A stretch of 64,000 bases of DNA from an uncultured Treponema sp. (GCA_934691925.1 CAKUTI010000005.1:1-64000); one strand, 5' to 3'; shown: positions 32,866 to 41,728, counted from the first letter of the stretch. Made by a program: numbers and translations. The notes: a model not told the origin generated them from the letters alone.

Positions 32866-33591
32866 ATGAATTTTTTACACGAAGGACTTTTGGAGCTTGG
32901 ATTTGAAGCAGGCGAATTTTCAGGAATAAAGATTTTGCCGCTCGAAACTATCGAGCAGAAAATGGAAAAATACATTGCGGCGCTTCAGGAATACAACGCG
33001 AAATTCGACTTGATAAACGCGGACGAGCATGACGAGATTGCAATCCGGCACATCTTAGACAGCCTGAGCGCGCTTCCAAAAATCTGCGCTGAGATTTCAA
33101 GACGATGGGGCGAACAACTTTCAGATTCAAAATCAGAAAATTTCTCGCTTGCAGACATCGGCTCCGGGGCGGGCTTGCCTGGAATTCCGCTTGCATCTTG
33201 CCTTCCGCAGTTTAATTTCACTCTAGTTGAAAGAATGACAAAACGCTGCGGATTCTTGAGCCACTGCGCGCAAATTCTGAGCCTTCAAAATGTTGATGTC
33301 GAGGAAAATCAGGCGGAGCGTCTCGAGCAGAACCGTTTTGACCTTTGCGTTTTCCGCGCATTCCGGCCGCTTGACAAGAAAATGGCGAAAGTTCTTCTTA
33401 GAATCTTGAAGCCGGACGGAATTCTTGCGGCTTACAAGGCGAAAAAAGAGAAAATAATAGAAGAAATGGAGTCTCTTCCGCAAAATCCGAAATACGAGAT
33501 TCAGCCTCTCAAAGTTCCATTCTTGACGGAAAACACCGCCGAAGGCGAGGAGCGCGAAAGAAATTTAGTTATCATCGAAAAAAATGTGTGA
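32866..33591 (+). CDS. rsmG: 16S rRNA (guanine-527-N7) methyltransferase
   Basis: Methylates G527 of 16S rRNA using S-adenosylmethionine. The 241-residue protein has the RsmG layout: YNAKFDLINADEHDEIAIRHILDSLSAL, the cofactor loop LADIGSGAGLPGIPLA, VERMTKRCGFLSHCA, and FDLCVFRAFRPL. GGGGAAAC precedes the ATG. Loss of this enzyme gives low-level streptomycin resistance in other bacteria. It stands alone after a 93-base gap that contains direct copies of GATTTTATAAAA. Confidence 0.95.
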   Translation: MNFLHEGLLELGFEAGEFSGIKILPLETIEQKMEKYIAALQEYNAKFDLINADEHDEIAIRHILDSLSALPKICAEISRRWGEQLSDSKSENFSLADIGSGAGLPGIPLASCLPQFNFTLVERMTKRCGFLSHCAQILSLQNVDVEENQAERLEQNRFDLCVFRAFRPLDKKMAKVLLRILKPDGILAAYKAKKEKIIEEMESLPQNPKYEIQPLKVPFLTENTAEGEERERNLVIIEKNV

Positions 33592-33597
33592 TATAAT
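33569..33597 (+). promoter_or_regulatory. candidate sigma-70 promoter for the cytidylate-kinase-like gene
   Basis: TTATCA (33569-33574), 17 bases, TATAAT (33592-33597). It overlaps the end of rsmG and lies about 55 bases before the next start, which has AGGAGG 6 bases upstream. The -35 box is weak. Confidence 0.5.
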
Positions 33598-33651
33598 CTG
33601 CATAAGCGAGGGCTTAGACTTGCAAAAAGATTTCGCATCAGGAGGAACATT

Positions 33652-34290
33652 ATGAAAAAAATAATCACAATCAGCCGCGAGTACGGCTCTGGCGGTCGTC
33701 TTATCGGAAAAATGGTCGCTGACCAGCTCGGATACACTTTTTACGACAAGGAAATCATCGACATGGCCGCTAAAGAAAGCGGACTGAGCGCGGATTTCAT
33801 CAAGAAGACAGAGCAGAACCTTTCTTCGGGCTGGCTTTACAATCTTCTTCTTGGAACAAGCTACGCCGGAACAACAGGAACTGCGGGACAGCCGGTCGGA
33901 CAGCAGAATCTTCCGCTCGCAGACCAGGTTTTCAATGCGGAACGGAAAGTAATTCTCGACATCGCGAAAAAGCCTTGCGTGATTGTCGGACGCTGCGCGG
34001 ACTATATTCTCTCAAATTCCGATGAAATCAAAAAAGAGGATTTGCTTAACGTTTTCATATATGCTGACTGCGACGCTGAGATAAAGCGTGTGGCGGAAAT
34101 CTACCACGAGTCCGAGGGAGACGCGAAAAAGCAGATTACAACGGTGAACAAGCACCGCGCGAACCACTACAACACTTTCACAGAAAACACTTGGGGAGAC
34201 AGAAAAAACTACGACATGATGATTGACAGCTCGTCAGTCGGAATTGAAGCCACAGCAAAGTGGATTGTAGAACTCGCAAAAAAATCATAA
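33652..34290 (+). CDS. cytidylate kinase-like family protein
   Basis: A 212-residue P-loop protein of the cytidylate-kinase-like family. It opens KKIITISREYGSGGRLIGKMVADQLGYTFYDKEIIDMAAKE, the family's SREYGSGG nucleotide loop followed by the D-K-E-I motif, and later has CVIVGRCADYIL and an NKHRANHYNTFTENTWGD segment. Family members are widespread in anaerobes and their substrate is not established; true CMP kinase activity cannot be assumed. It is a single gene with its own candidate promoter and terminator. Confidence 0.88.
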   Translation: MKKIITISREYGSGGRLIGKMVADQLGYTFYDKEIIDMAAKESGLSADFIKKTEQNLSSGWLYNLLLGTSYAGTTGTAGQPVGQQNLPLADQVFNAERKVILDIAKKPCVIVGRCADYILSNSDEIKKEDLLNVFIYADCDAEIKRVAEIYHESEGDAKKQITTVNKHRANHYNTFTENTWGDRKNYDMMIDSSSVGIEATAKWIVELAKKS

Positions 34291-34298
34291 AATCCGAG

Positions 34299-34329
34299 GC
34301 TGCCTGAAAAATCAGGCGGCTTTTTTTTA
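34299..34329 (+). terminator. intrinsic terminator
   Basis: GCTGCCTGA (34300-34308) pairs with TCAGGCGGC (34312-34320) and is followed by eight T residues, directly after the cytidylate-kinase-like gene. Confidence 0.9.
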
Positions 34330-34377
34330 TTTAAATAACGTTCCCAAAACAATCTTTTACATTTAGCGAGGACTCTG

Positions 34378-35598
34378 ATGAAAAAAATCATTGCCAGAGC
34401 AATTATGCTTTTATCGGCTTTCGGATTCGCGTTCGCTGCGTCTCCAAAAGAAAAAATCGTCACAAACGGCTGGGCTGACGCTGGAAAACTTTCCTATGCG
34501 GACGAGTCAAAAAAAATCGTGATTGACGACGCGTCTTATCCTGACCCGGTGAGCAAGCGAAAGGCGTTCACAAACGCAATCGGAAAAAGCGGTTCTGCGT
34601 TCATCGTTCTGAGCGGAGAAATCGACCTTAGCGACGGAAAGGTAAGCGACAAAGACCATTCATACTTTGACGCTTTCGACAAGACAAGCGGAGCGCGCGT
34701 TCACGACGACATAAAGTATTTTCTCACAAGCAACAAGACTTTAATCGGAACAAGCAACGCCACAATCAAATTCGGCGGAATCACAATTCCGGCAGGCTCA
34801 AAGAACATCATCATCAGAAACATAACTTTCTGGGATGCGCACGGCTCAACCGAGTACGACACAAAAATGGAGAAATACAAGGACAAGAAGGCAAGCAGCG
34901 ACGCTCTCGTAATCGAGTACAAGGACTCGCAGCCAATCACAAGCGATGTCTGGGTTGACCACTGCACTTTCTCAGACGGAACCTGCTCAGACTTGGAAAG
35001 AAACTTCAACCACGACGGACAGTTCGACATCAAGGCAGGAAAAAACATCACTGTCTCCTACTGCGAATTCACAAACCACGACAAGGTAATGCTGATTGCC
35101 CCGGGCGACAAATTCACAAACGCAGAAGACCGCCAGATTACGCTCCACCACAACTATTTCCACAATGTTGTTCAGCGTCTTCCAAGAAGCCGCGGCTGCC
35201 AGATGCACTTCTACAACAATGTCTATGACGACATCGGCGTTGAAAAAAACAACGGCTCAATCTTCGGGCCTGGAATCGGCTCTCTTTACATCATCGAGAA
35301 CAACTTTATCGGAAAAACTCAGGGCACAGTCCTAAAATACTACGACAAGTCAAGCGAGGGCGAAAAGACATTCTCAAAAGTCTATCAGTCTGGAAACTCA
35401 AAGGAAATCACTGCGGCAAACACGAGCTTCGACAAGGTGAACAAAGTGAACAGCCTAAATCCGCATCTTTCATCAGAGCCGGTCTTCAAGATTCCTTACG
35501 ACTACAATCTTGAGGACGCAAAAACTCTGAAAGATTCTGTTGTGGCGGCGGCAGGAGCAAACAAAGTCAAAATCGAAGTGAACGGAGAAGAATACTGA
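34378..35598 (+). CDS. exported pectate lyase, polysaccharide lyase family 1
   Basis: Cleaves polygalacturonate by beta-elimination. The 406-residue protein has a signal peptide ending near FGFAFAAS and a right-handed beta-helix with family 1 landmarks: IIIRNITFWDAH, DVWVDHCTFSDG, DGQFDIKAGKNITVSYCEFTNHDKVMLI with calcium-binding aspartates, ITLHHNYFHNVVQRLPRSRGCQMHFYNNVYDD with the catalytic arginine in RLPRSR. GAGGA precedes the ATG. The stop overlaps the start of the esterase gene (TGATG), so both are translated together. The exported lyase fits degradation outside the cell or in the periplasm. Confidence 0.95.
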   Translation: MKKIIARAIMLLSAFGFAFAASPKEKIVTNGWADAGKLSYADESKKIVIDDASYPDPVSKRKAFTNAIGKSGSAFIVLSGEIDLSDGKVSDKDHSYFDAFDKTSGARVHDDIKYFLTSNKTLIGTSNATIKFGGITIPAGSKNIIIRNITFWDAHGSTEYDTKMEKYKDKKASSDALVIEYKDSQPITSDVWVDHCTFSDGTCSDLERNFNHDGQFDIKAGKNITVSYCEFTNHDKVMLIAPGDKFTNAEDRQITLHHNYFHNVVQRLPRSRGCQMHFYNNVYDDIGVEKNNGSIFGPGIGSLYIIENNFIGKTQGTVLKYYDKSSEGEKTFSKVYQSGNSKEITAANTSFDKVNKVNSLNPHLSSEPVFKIPYDYNLEDAKTLKDSVVAAAGANKVKIEVNGEEY

Positions 35599-36593
35599 TG
35601 GAAATTAAAATCACTCAGAACGATTCTCTCGGAGAAACAGTAAAGTCGCTCAAAAATCTTCTGTCTGAAAAAAACGTTCCGGAAACAGAAAAAATCGAGA
35701 TTGTGCTAAGCGACGGCGAGCACAAAGGCCTTGACCGCGAGCGGATTTTCTACGATTTGCCGAATCCGCTTTCAATCAAGAGCGAGTCGATGAATCCTCA
35801 AAAATGCGCGCTGCGCGGCGAGAACTGCGAGACTTTCCACAAGGACACGGAAAACCGCGCGCTTATCACATTCGGAATGAGCTGCACGGAAGTCACGCTT
35901 GAAGGATTCACGATTGAAAACACGCACGTAAAATACTTGGACAAATCGATGCTCGGAAACCAGGCTGAGACAATCTGCTGGTACAACGACACAGGATTTC
36001 TCTACGCCGAGAATATGCGCTTTTTAAGCCGGCAGGACACAATCCACGCGAGAGGATTCTCGCACTTCAAGAACTGCTACGTCGAAGGCGATGTTGACTA
36101 CATCTGGGGCTACTGCGACACCTCGATTTTCGACAGCTGCCATCTCCACACAATAAAAGACAACCGCGGAGACGACAGAATGGCTTATGTTCTTCAAAGC
36201 CGGGCCTACAACTCGCGGCCGGGATTCATCTTCATAAACTGCGACTTCACAGCCGAGCCGCGCAAAAAAGGCGGGAAAATCTTCGTCGGACGCTCGCAAG
36301 GAACAGGAAGCGCGAAAAGCGTTGACCGCTGGGACTCAATCGCGCTTATAAACTGCACTGTCTCTTCTGAATACGACGAGGCTCTCTGGACAGACGAGAA
36401 CGGAACAAAGAAAGTCTGGCCGGAAAAAGGAAGCGCGCTTTCAGGCTGGCGCGAATTCAACACGAGAATAAAGTTCGCGGACGGCAGGGAAGAAAAATAC
36501 GACTCCTCAAAGCAGGAAAAGCACGGCTACACGCTAACTCAAGGCGAAGTCGCGATTCTTCAGGAAGCGGTCGAGAAAACATCAAGAAAATAA
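35598..36593 (+). CDS. pectin methylesterase-like protein, carbohydrate esterase family 8
   Basis: Removes methyl esters from pectin so that lyases and polygalacturonases can act. The 331-residue protein is a beta-helix with CE8 landmarks: GFTIENTH, GFLYAENMRFLSRQDTIHA, GDVDYIWGYCDTSIFDSCHLHTI with the catalytic aspartate, and KIFVGRSQGTG with the family arginine. The usual GQAVA and LGRPW motifs are altered. No signal peptide is visible, so it may work in the cytoplasm on imported methylated oligomers, like the GH28 enzyme. It is translationally coupled to the pectate lyase. Confidence 0.88.
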   Translation: MEIKITQNDSLGETVKSLKNLLSEKNVPETEKIEIVLSDGEHKGLDRERIFYDLPNPLSIKSESMNPQKCALRGENCETFHKDTENRALITFGMSCTEVTLEGFTIENTHVKYLDKSMLGNQAETICWYNDTGFLYAENMRFLSRQDTIHARGFSHFKNCYVEGDVDYIWGYCDTSIFDSCHLHTIKDNRGDDRMAYVLQSRAYNSRPGFIFINCDFTAEPRKKGGKIFVGRSQGTGSAKSVDRWDSIALINCTVSSEYDEALWTDENGTKKVWPEKGSALSGWREFNTRIKFADGREEKYDSSKQEKHGYTLTQGEVAILQEAVEKTSRK

Positions 36594-36648
36594 AGACTCT
36601 TGCAGGCGGAATGTTTTTTTGAACGCTCCGCCGATAAGTGAAACTGCG

Positions 36649-36925
36649 TGACGAAGCATTTGACGAAACGTAAAAAAGTGCTTAGTCGGCATTCGTTCAT
36701 CGTGACGAAACGTGAAAAAGTGCTAAAACGGCATTCGTCATCGTGACGAAGCATGAAAAAGTGCTTAGTCGGCATTCGTCACCATGACGAAGCGCGAAAA
36801 AACGCTTAGTTGGCATTCGTCATCATGACGAAGTGAGAAAAAGTGCTTGAACGGCATTCGTCATTTTGACGAAGTGAGAAAAAGTGTTAAAACGGCGTTC
36901 GTCATCGTAACGAAGCATAAAAAAG
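36649..36925. repeat. six-plus tandem copies of a 41-bp palindromic unit
   Basis: Full copies start at 36661, 36703, 36744, 36785, 36826 and 36867, with partial copies at both ends. The unit is TGACGAAGCATGAAAAAGTG then CTTAGTCGG then CATTCGTCATCG. Across each junction GC-TTCGTCA pairs with TGACGAA-GC, so every copy boundary is a hairpin. Variation between copies is concentrated in the loop regions. It fills the 397-bp gap after the esterase gene together with the terminator at 36927-36967. There are no unique spacers, so it is not a CRISPR. Confidence 0.93.
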
Positions 36926-36926
36926 C

Positions 36927-36967
36927 AAAAAGCCGGTGAACGCTAAAATGACGTTCACCGGCTTTTT
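36927..36967. terminator. bidirectional intrinsic terminator
   Basis: AAAAAGCCGGTGAACG (36927-36942) pairs with CGTTCACCGGCTTTTTT (36952-36967), a 16-bp perfect stem with A and T runs on both sides. It serves the plus-strand pectin genes and the minus-strand OMP gene that ends at 36990. Confidence 0.92.
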
Positions 36968-36989
36968 TAATGCCTGAAATCAAAAAAAT

Positions 36990-37643
36990 TTAGAAATGGA
37001 ACGCCGCGCCAACAGACGGAACAACGGTAAGGGCATTGCATCTGCCCGAGTTATTTCCGCCGTAGCTTCCGCTCGCGCTCATTCTGTAGTAAAAATCATA
37101 GATAACTTTAACGCCCGCAAAGACTCCGAAGCGGTCGCTCACGTTCACCTCGTAGTTTGCCCACGCGCCGAATCCAAGAGTGTAGACGCTTTCCTTCAGC
37201 GAGTAGCCGCTTTCCGAGAGCTTGCTTGTGTAGCCGTCCAAGTGGAAGCCGATTCCGGCAGGAACAACGCAGCCTTCCGAGCTGAAAACCACCTTGTAAA
37301 CGCCCGCGAGAGCGTCAACCCCGAAAAAATAGTCGTAGTCGGAAAAATTCTTTGTGGCAGACTCGGATTCTGAAATGTTCACAGTCTTGTAGGCAGGAAC
37401 AAAAATATTCGAGTCAAGAAAAAGCCCATAGGAATATCCGTCGTTCTGGTGGCGGTAGTTCAGGCCGATTCCGGTTCCGAAAAGCGTGACCGAGTCCTGC
37501 CCGCTGATTTGGTAGTCATGCTTCATATAAGGAAAAGCGATTCCGACGCTCAAAGTTGAGTCCGAAAAGTCAGAAACCGCAAAAATAGAAAAAGCCGAGA
37601 GAAAAAAGACGGCTGTCAAAAATAATTTCTTTGTAATCTTCAT
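36990..37643 (-). CDS. outer-membrane beta-barrel protein of unknown function
   Basis: A 217-residue exported protein. Start at MKITKKLFLT (37643), which gives a clean signal peptide ending IFAVS; an earlier in-frame ATG two codons upstream is also possible. The mature part alternates polar and hydrophobic residues in short strands (GIGLNYRHQNDGYSYGLFLDSN, AGIGFHLDGY, LGFGAWANYEVNVSDRFGVFAGVKVIYDF) and ends VVPSVGAAFHF, an aromatic outer-membrane signature. It looks like an eight-to-ten-stranded barrel. No closer family is recognisable. It is a single gene, divergent from the NFACT gene. Confidence 0.75.
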   Translation of the reverse strand: MKITKKLFLTAVFFLSAFSIFAVSDFSDSTLSVGIAFPYMKHDYQISGQDSVTLFGTGIGLNYRHQNDGYSYGLFLDSNIFVPAYKTVNISESESATKNFSDYDYFFGVDALAGVYKVVFSSEGCVVPAGIGFHLDGYTSKLSESGYSLKESVYTLGFGAWANYEVNVSDRFGVFAGVKVIYDFYYRMSASGSYGGNNSGRCNALTVVPSVGAAFHF

Positions 37644-37886
37644 AGGCAAGATAATATCAAAAAAACGCCGCCTATTAAATATTCCAGAATTTTCTGCGAT
37701 AATGAGAAAAAATTGCGGATGCTGAAATCCAAATGTGCGTAGGCAGGTTCTGGCAGCGAGCCAACAGAAACGTCTTAGGCTTGCGTCAGCCTCGCTGCTT
37801 AGGCTTCTTTATTGGCTTTAGCGGACAGGTTCTGCCGAAAGCGCATTTTTTACTCGACTTCAATATTCAAACTAACAGGAGCTGCT

Positions 37887-39428
37887 ATGTCATTAAACTG
37901 CAACGAAATAGACTTGATTCTCTCCGAGCTTGACCTGCCCGGAAGCTTTGTTCAGGATGTCGTGCAGCCGAATTTCAATTCTCTCGCGCTCTACACCTTC
38001 AAGCCAGGAAACGCGAAAACAGTCTTTATCTCGCTTGAGGCAGGCTCGTGCAGAATCAGCGAGACAAGGCGGAAAATCACAAAGAACGAGAAGCCGCTCC
38101 GCTTCAACGAACTGCTGAAGTCAAAAATAAAGGGCGCGCGCATAAAGTCGGCAAGGCAGATTTCAAAGCAGAGAATCATAAAAATCGAGCTTGAGCGCGC
38201 GGGCGCAATCTACGTTATGCCGCAGGCGCAAAGCCATTCCGCAAAAAAGTCAAAATCTAACCAGAACGAAGAGGACGAATTCTACACGCTTTATATAAGG
38301 CTCTGGTCAAACGCGGCGAACATTTTTCTCTGCGGAAAGGACGACGAGATTTTAGACAGCTTTTACCGCCGCCCGGCAAAAGGCGAAATGAAAGGCGAGA
38401 AGTTTTCCGCCCCGGAAGAAAATGCGCTTTCAAGCCAGGAGATTGAAAATCTTGAAAGAAAATTTCCTGTAAGAAATTTTGAAGAAATTGAAAACGCCGG
38501 TTCAGCAAAGCAAAATCAGAACGGTCTTTCATTCAACCAGAAAGTAGACTTGTTCTATTCCCAGAATGCGGCGGCTTCATCGCTTGAATCTCTTCTAGAG
38601 CAGGCGGAAAAATGGTACAACTCTCACAAAAGCCGTCAGCAGGCGGCTCTCGAGCGTCTTGAGGAAAAGAAAAAATCGTTTCTGAACGCTTTCCAGTACA
38701 AGCATCAAGGCGACCTGATTCTCGCATTCGGCCATCTAATCGAAAAAAATCCGGCGGAAAATTCAAATTTCCTCGAATGTGAGGATTATGGGAACGGAAG
38801 CAAAGTAAGAATCAAAATCGACCCGAAAAAATCTGCTCAGGAAAACGCGGCGGACTACTACGAGCTTTACAAAAAGCAGACGAGCGGGCTTGAAGACCTG
38901 GATCTTGACATTTCAGCGGCAAAAAAAGCGATTGAGGCTCTCGACAACGACTATAAAAAACTCGTCGCGGAGAAAAATCCAATCAAGCTCGAGCAGATTC
39001 TAAGAAAAGCGCAAAAGCCCAGGCAGCAGGAGAAAAAAGCGCATCCGGGACTTGATTTTGAGATTGACGGCTGGAATATTCTTGTCGGACGCGACGCGAA
39101 CGAGAACGATGACCTTCTGCGCCATTATGTAAAGGGCCAGGATATGTGGTTTCATGTGCGCGATTACTCAGGCGGCTACGTGTTTGTGAAAAACCGCCCC
39201 GGAAAAACAGTTCCGCTTGAAATAATGCTCTACGCCGGAAATCTCGCGGTCTACTACTCGAAGGCGCGCAAAAACGGCAGCGCGGACTTGTATTACACGC
39301 AGGTGAAGCATTTAAGGCGCGCGAAAAACGGCCCGAAAGGACTTGTTCTTCCGTCAAACGAGAAAAATCTCTTTATAAAGCTCGATGAGTCAAAAATCAG
39401 AAAGCTGAACGAAAGCAAGGATTCCTGA
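37887..39428 (+). CDS. rqcH: NFACT-family protein, RqcH/Rqc2 homologue
   Basis: Ribosome-associated quality-control factor that, in Bacillus, adds alanine tails to nascent chains on stalled 50S subunits. Start at MSLNCNEIDLIL (37887), with CAGGAG 6 bases before the ATG. The 513-residue protein has the NFACT-N domain (LDLPGSFVQDVVQP, SLALYTFKPG), a middle coiled coil (YNSHKSRQQAALERLEEKKKSFL), and the NFACT-R domain near residues 390-500 (NILVGRDANENDDLLRHYVKGQDMWFHVRDYSGGYVFVKN). It is shorter than the Bacillus protein. Older annotations call the family fibronectin-binding. Confidence 0.85.
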   Translation: MSLNCNEIDLILSELDLPGSFVQDVVQPNFNSLALYTFKPGNAKTVFISLEAGSCRISETRRKITKNEKPLRFNELLKSKIKGARIKSARQISKQRIIKIELERAGAIYVMPQAQSHSAKKSKSNQNEEDEFYTLYIRLWSNAANIFLCGKDDEILDSFYRRPAKGEMKGEKFSAPEENALSSQEIENLERKFPVRNFEEIENAGSAKQNQNGLSFNQKVDLFYSQNAAASSLESLLEQAEKWYNSHKSRQQAALERLEEKKKSFLNAFQYKHQGDLILAFGHLIEKNPAENSNFLECEDYGNGSKVRIKIDPKKSAQENAADYYELYKKQTSGLEDLDLDISAAKKAIEALDNDYKKLVAEKNPIKLEQILRKAQKPRQQEKKAHPGLDFEIDGWNILVGRDANENDDLLRHYVKGQDMWFHVRDYSGGYVFVKNRPGKTVPLEIMLYAGNLAVYYSKARKNGSADLYYTQVKHLRRAKNGPKGLVLPSNEKNLFIKLDESKIRKLNESKDS

Positions 39429-39456
39429 TTTTTGTCATTTTCGATTTTATTCGGGA

Positions 39457-39515
39457 AAAGTGCGTCATTACGAATTCGATTCAGAAAAAGTACGTCATTA
39501 CGAATTCATTTCGAA
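39457..39515. repeat. two direct copies of a 29-bp sequence
   Basis: AAAAGTGCGTCATTACGAATTC and AAAAAGTACGTCATTACGAATTC occur 29 bases apart, just after the NFACT gene. Their AAAAAGTGC and CGTCA words echo the 41-bp array at 36.7 kb, but the units are different. Confidence 0.6.
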
Positions 39516-39526
39516 ATCTATAAATA

Positions 39527-39572
39527 GATGCTGAAACCAAGCGAACGCAAATGCGTTCGAGTTCAGCATGAC
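39527..39572. repeat. dispersed intergenic repeat, copy 2 (GATGCTGAAAC...GTTCAGCATGAC type)
   Basis: Same 46-bp layout as the complement of 174-219, with ends GATGCTGAAACC and GTTCAGCATGAC and an inner CGAACGCAAATGCGTTCG hairpin. Followed by ATTCCGAATGAC, as in copy 1. Confidence 0.6.
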
Positions 39573-39661
39573 ATTGCAACAATTCCGAATGACAAACCGG
39601 CTAACGGCAGAGTTCAAATCGTTTCCTTAATTTCTCATTTTCTGATAAACTTCCGTTACCT

Positions 39662-40555
39662 ATGAAAATAATCGACAAGCTTAATTCAAAAAAAGTAACA
39701 ATTTCACTTGAAATATTTCCTCCAAAAAAGGCGGAGGGCTTTGAATCTGTAAAAAACACGGCGATGGAGCTTGCTTCCCTCCACCCTGACTTCATAAGCA
39801 TTACATACGGCGCGGGCGGCTCAACCCAGACAAGCACGGCGGCTCTCGCCTCGGCAATCGAAAGCGCGGGAACAACGGCTCTGGCGCACCTGACTTGCGT
39901 GCGCTCAACAAAAGAGCAGCTTGAAAGCGCGCTCGGCGAGCTGAAATCAAAGAAAATCGAGAATGTGCTCGCGCTCCGCGGAGACAAGCCGAAAGATGCC
40001 CAAGAAAACGAGAATCTCTTTCCAAGCGGATTTCTTCATGCGTCTGACTTGACACGGCTTTTAAAAGAAAACGGATTTTGCGTAGGCGGCGCGTGCTATC
40101 CAGAGGGGCATCCTGAAAGCAAGAACCGCGACTGCGACATTGAGAATTTGAAGCACAAAGTTGACGCGGGCGTTGACTTTCTTACAACGCAGATGTTTTT
40201 CGACAACGATATGCTCTACTCGTTCCTTTACAGGCTTCAGTCAGCAGGAATCCACGTGCCGGTCTTGGCTGGAATCATGCCGATTACAAACGCGAATCAG
40301 GTAAGCCGAATGGTTGACTTGTCTAACGCGTACATTCCGAGAAAGCTCCTTTCAATCTGCGACCGCTTCCGCGACTCGCCGGACGCGATGATGCAGGCTG
40401 GAATCGCATACGCAACAGACCAGATTATCGACCTGATTTCAAACGGCGTGCGCGGAATCCACATCTACACGATGAACAAGCCGGACATTGCGCGCTCAAT
40501 CATCAAGAATATTGACTCAATCATCGAGTCGATAAACGCGGTAAAGTGTTGCTGA
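39662..40555 (+). CDS. metF: methylenetetrahydrofolate reductase
   Basis: Flavin enzyme (297 residues) that reduces methylene- to methyl-tetrahydrofolate, the methyl donor for methionine synthase. Visible are VTISLEIFPPKKAEGFESV, SITYGAGGSTQTST, AHLTCVRSTKEQL, VLALRGDKPKD, GGACYPEGHPES, KVDAGVDFLTTQMFFDND and AGIMPITNANQV. No good ribosome-binding site is seen before the ATG. The gene for its partner, metH, begins 1.2 kb downstream on the same strand; a transporter-protein gene on the opposite strand lies between them. Confidence 0.96.
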   Translation: MKIIDKLNSKKVTISLEIFPPKKAEGFESVKNTAMELASLHPDFISITYGAGGSTQTSTAALASAIESAGTTALAHLTCVRSTKEQLESALGELKSKKIENVLALRGDKPKDAQENENLFPSGFLHASDLTRLLKENGFCVGGACYPEGHPESKNRDCDIENLKHKVDAGVDFLTTQMFFDNDMLYSFLYRLQSAGIHVPVLAGIMPITNANQVSRMVDLSNAYIPRKLLSICDRFRDSPDAMMQAGIAYATDQIIDLISNGVRGIHIYTMNKPDIARSIIKNIDSIIESINAVKCC

Positions 40556-40619
40556 TGACAAACAGCCACAAAAAATTTTTCGGCTGACAAACAAGAAATA
40601 ATAAAGCAGCTTTTGCGCT

Positions 40620-41648
40620 TCACTGCATGCTCAAAATCTCGTCGTAAAGAGGAATATAATTTTTCGCGTATTCAAAAGTTATGTCCTTGCAGATTTCTTT
40701 CCACGGAGACTTGTCATTTACTTCCGTGATTCTGACTCCGTGGTATCTTATTTCTTTCAAGGCGTTTTCCTGCTTTATCTTCGAGATTCTTCTGATGTAC
40801 TGGGCGGTGTATTTTCCTGCGTCCTCTAAGATTTTCCGCTGACATTCTGTAAGAACGTCCCATGCGTCATCTGTGATTACGACTTCCGTAACTCCAAGCG
40901 TGTGCTCGTCAAGAACCAGGTTCGGGGCAATGCTGTAAAATGAATTCGAGCTGTAGTTCACAAGCGGCTGCTCCGCTCCCTCGACTTTTCCGGTCTGCAG
41001 GGCGACGTAAAGCTCGCTTGTCGGGAAAAAAACCGGCTCTGCATTAAGCGCGCGCACAATTTCCCTCAAAATCGGGTCGGCGGTAACGCGAATTTTCCAC
41101 TCTGCAAAATCCTTTATTCCGTCAACCGGATTCAATGTGAAAAAGCTCCTGAATCCTTCCTCCGCAAAGAAAATTCCTTTCAGCCCGGTATGCTGCTCGT
41201 AAGGCTCGTTCAAAAAATCTTTCGCAAGCTCTGAATTCGCAAAATTCCAGAAATGGTTCAGGCTTCTGAAAGTGTAAGGAGTCGCAAGAAGAGCGCATTT
41301 TTTCGCGCCGTGCAGTATAAGAGATGCTGTTGAAATCCGCGCAAGCTGAATAGAGTTGTTCCGCGACTGCATAAGGTTCAGGACAGACTCCTCGTCTCCA
41401 AGAATTCCGTCCGGCTGGAGATTTATCTTTATATTTCCGTTTGAAATCGACTCCACGTTCTGCTTGAACGTCAAATCCATAAGCCCCGAAATCGTGTCCA
41501 TTGAGTTTACTTCCGCCATCACAAGCTCAATTGAGCCGTCCTTATTCCGCTTGATTCCAGAAATATCTCTCTGGCAAGAGAAAAACAGAACGAGAACGGC
41601 AAAAAACAAAATCGCTTCGGCAGAAATTTTCCTCAGATTCTTCATCAT
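40620..41648 (-). CDS. TRAP-type transporter substrate-binding lipoprotein (DctP family)
   Basis: A 342-residue solute-binding protein. Two adjacent ATG codons (41648, 41645) are possible starts; both give the signal MKNLRKISAEAILFFAVLVLFFSC with a lipidated cysteine. DctP features are LVMAEVNSMDTISGLMDLTFKQNVE, FRSLNHFWNF, GFRSFFTLNP, KIRVTADPILREIVRALNAEPVFFPTSELYVALQTGKVEGAEQPL and HTLGVTEVVI. The family binds carboxylates, including uronates and aldonates in some members. The DctQ and DctM membrane subunits are absent on both sides, so it is an orphan here. Given the pectin genes, a uronate or KDG ligand is possible but unproven. Confidence 0.9.
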   Translation of the reverse strand: MMKNLRKISAEAILFFAVLVLFFSCQRDISGIKRNKDGSIELVMAEVNSMDTISGLMDLTFKQNVESISNGNIKINLQPDGILGDEESVLNLMQSRNNSIQLARISTASLILHGAKKCALLATPYTFRSLNHFWNFANSELAKDFLNEPYEQHTGLKGIFFAEEGFRSFFTLNPVDGIKDFAEWKIRVTADPILREIVRALNAEPVFFPTSELYVALQTGKVEGAEQPLVNYSSNSFYSIAPNLVLDEHTLGVTEVVITDDAWDVLTECQRKILEDAGKYTAQYIRRISKIKQENALKEIRYHGVRITEVNDKSPWKEICKDITFEYAKNYIPLYDEILSMQ

Positions 41649-41728
41649 AAAGATTCTAGCACAAAACAATGACACGAAAAACCGCAGGCAATTCCTCAAA
41701 CGCCTTTTTTCTATTAAAATGCTGGGAA

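Noticed and set aside
36649-36925. Possible CRISPR array
   Set aside because: Repeats are tandem with no unique spacers, and no cas genes are nearby.
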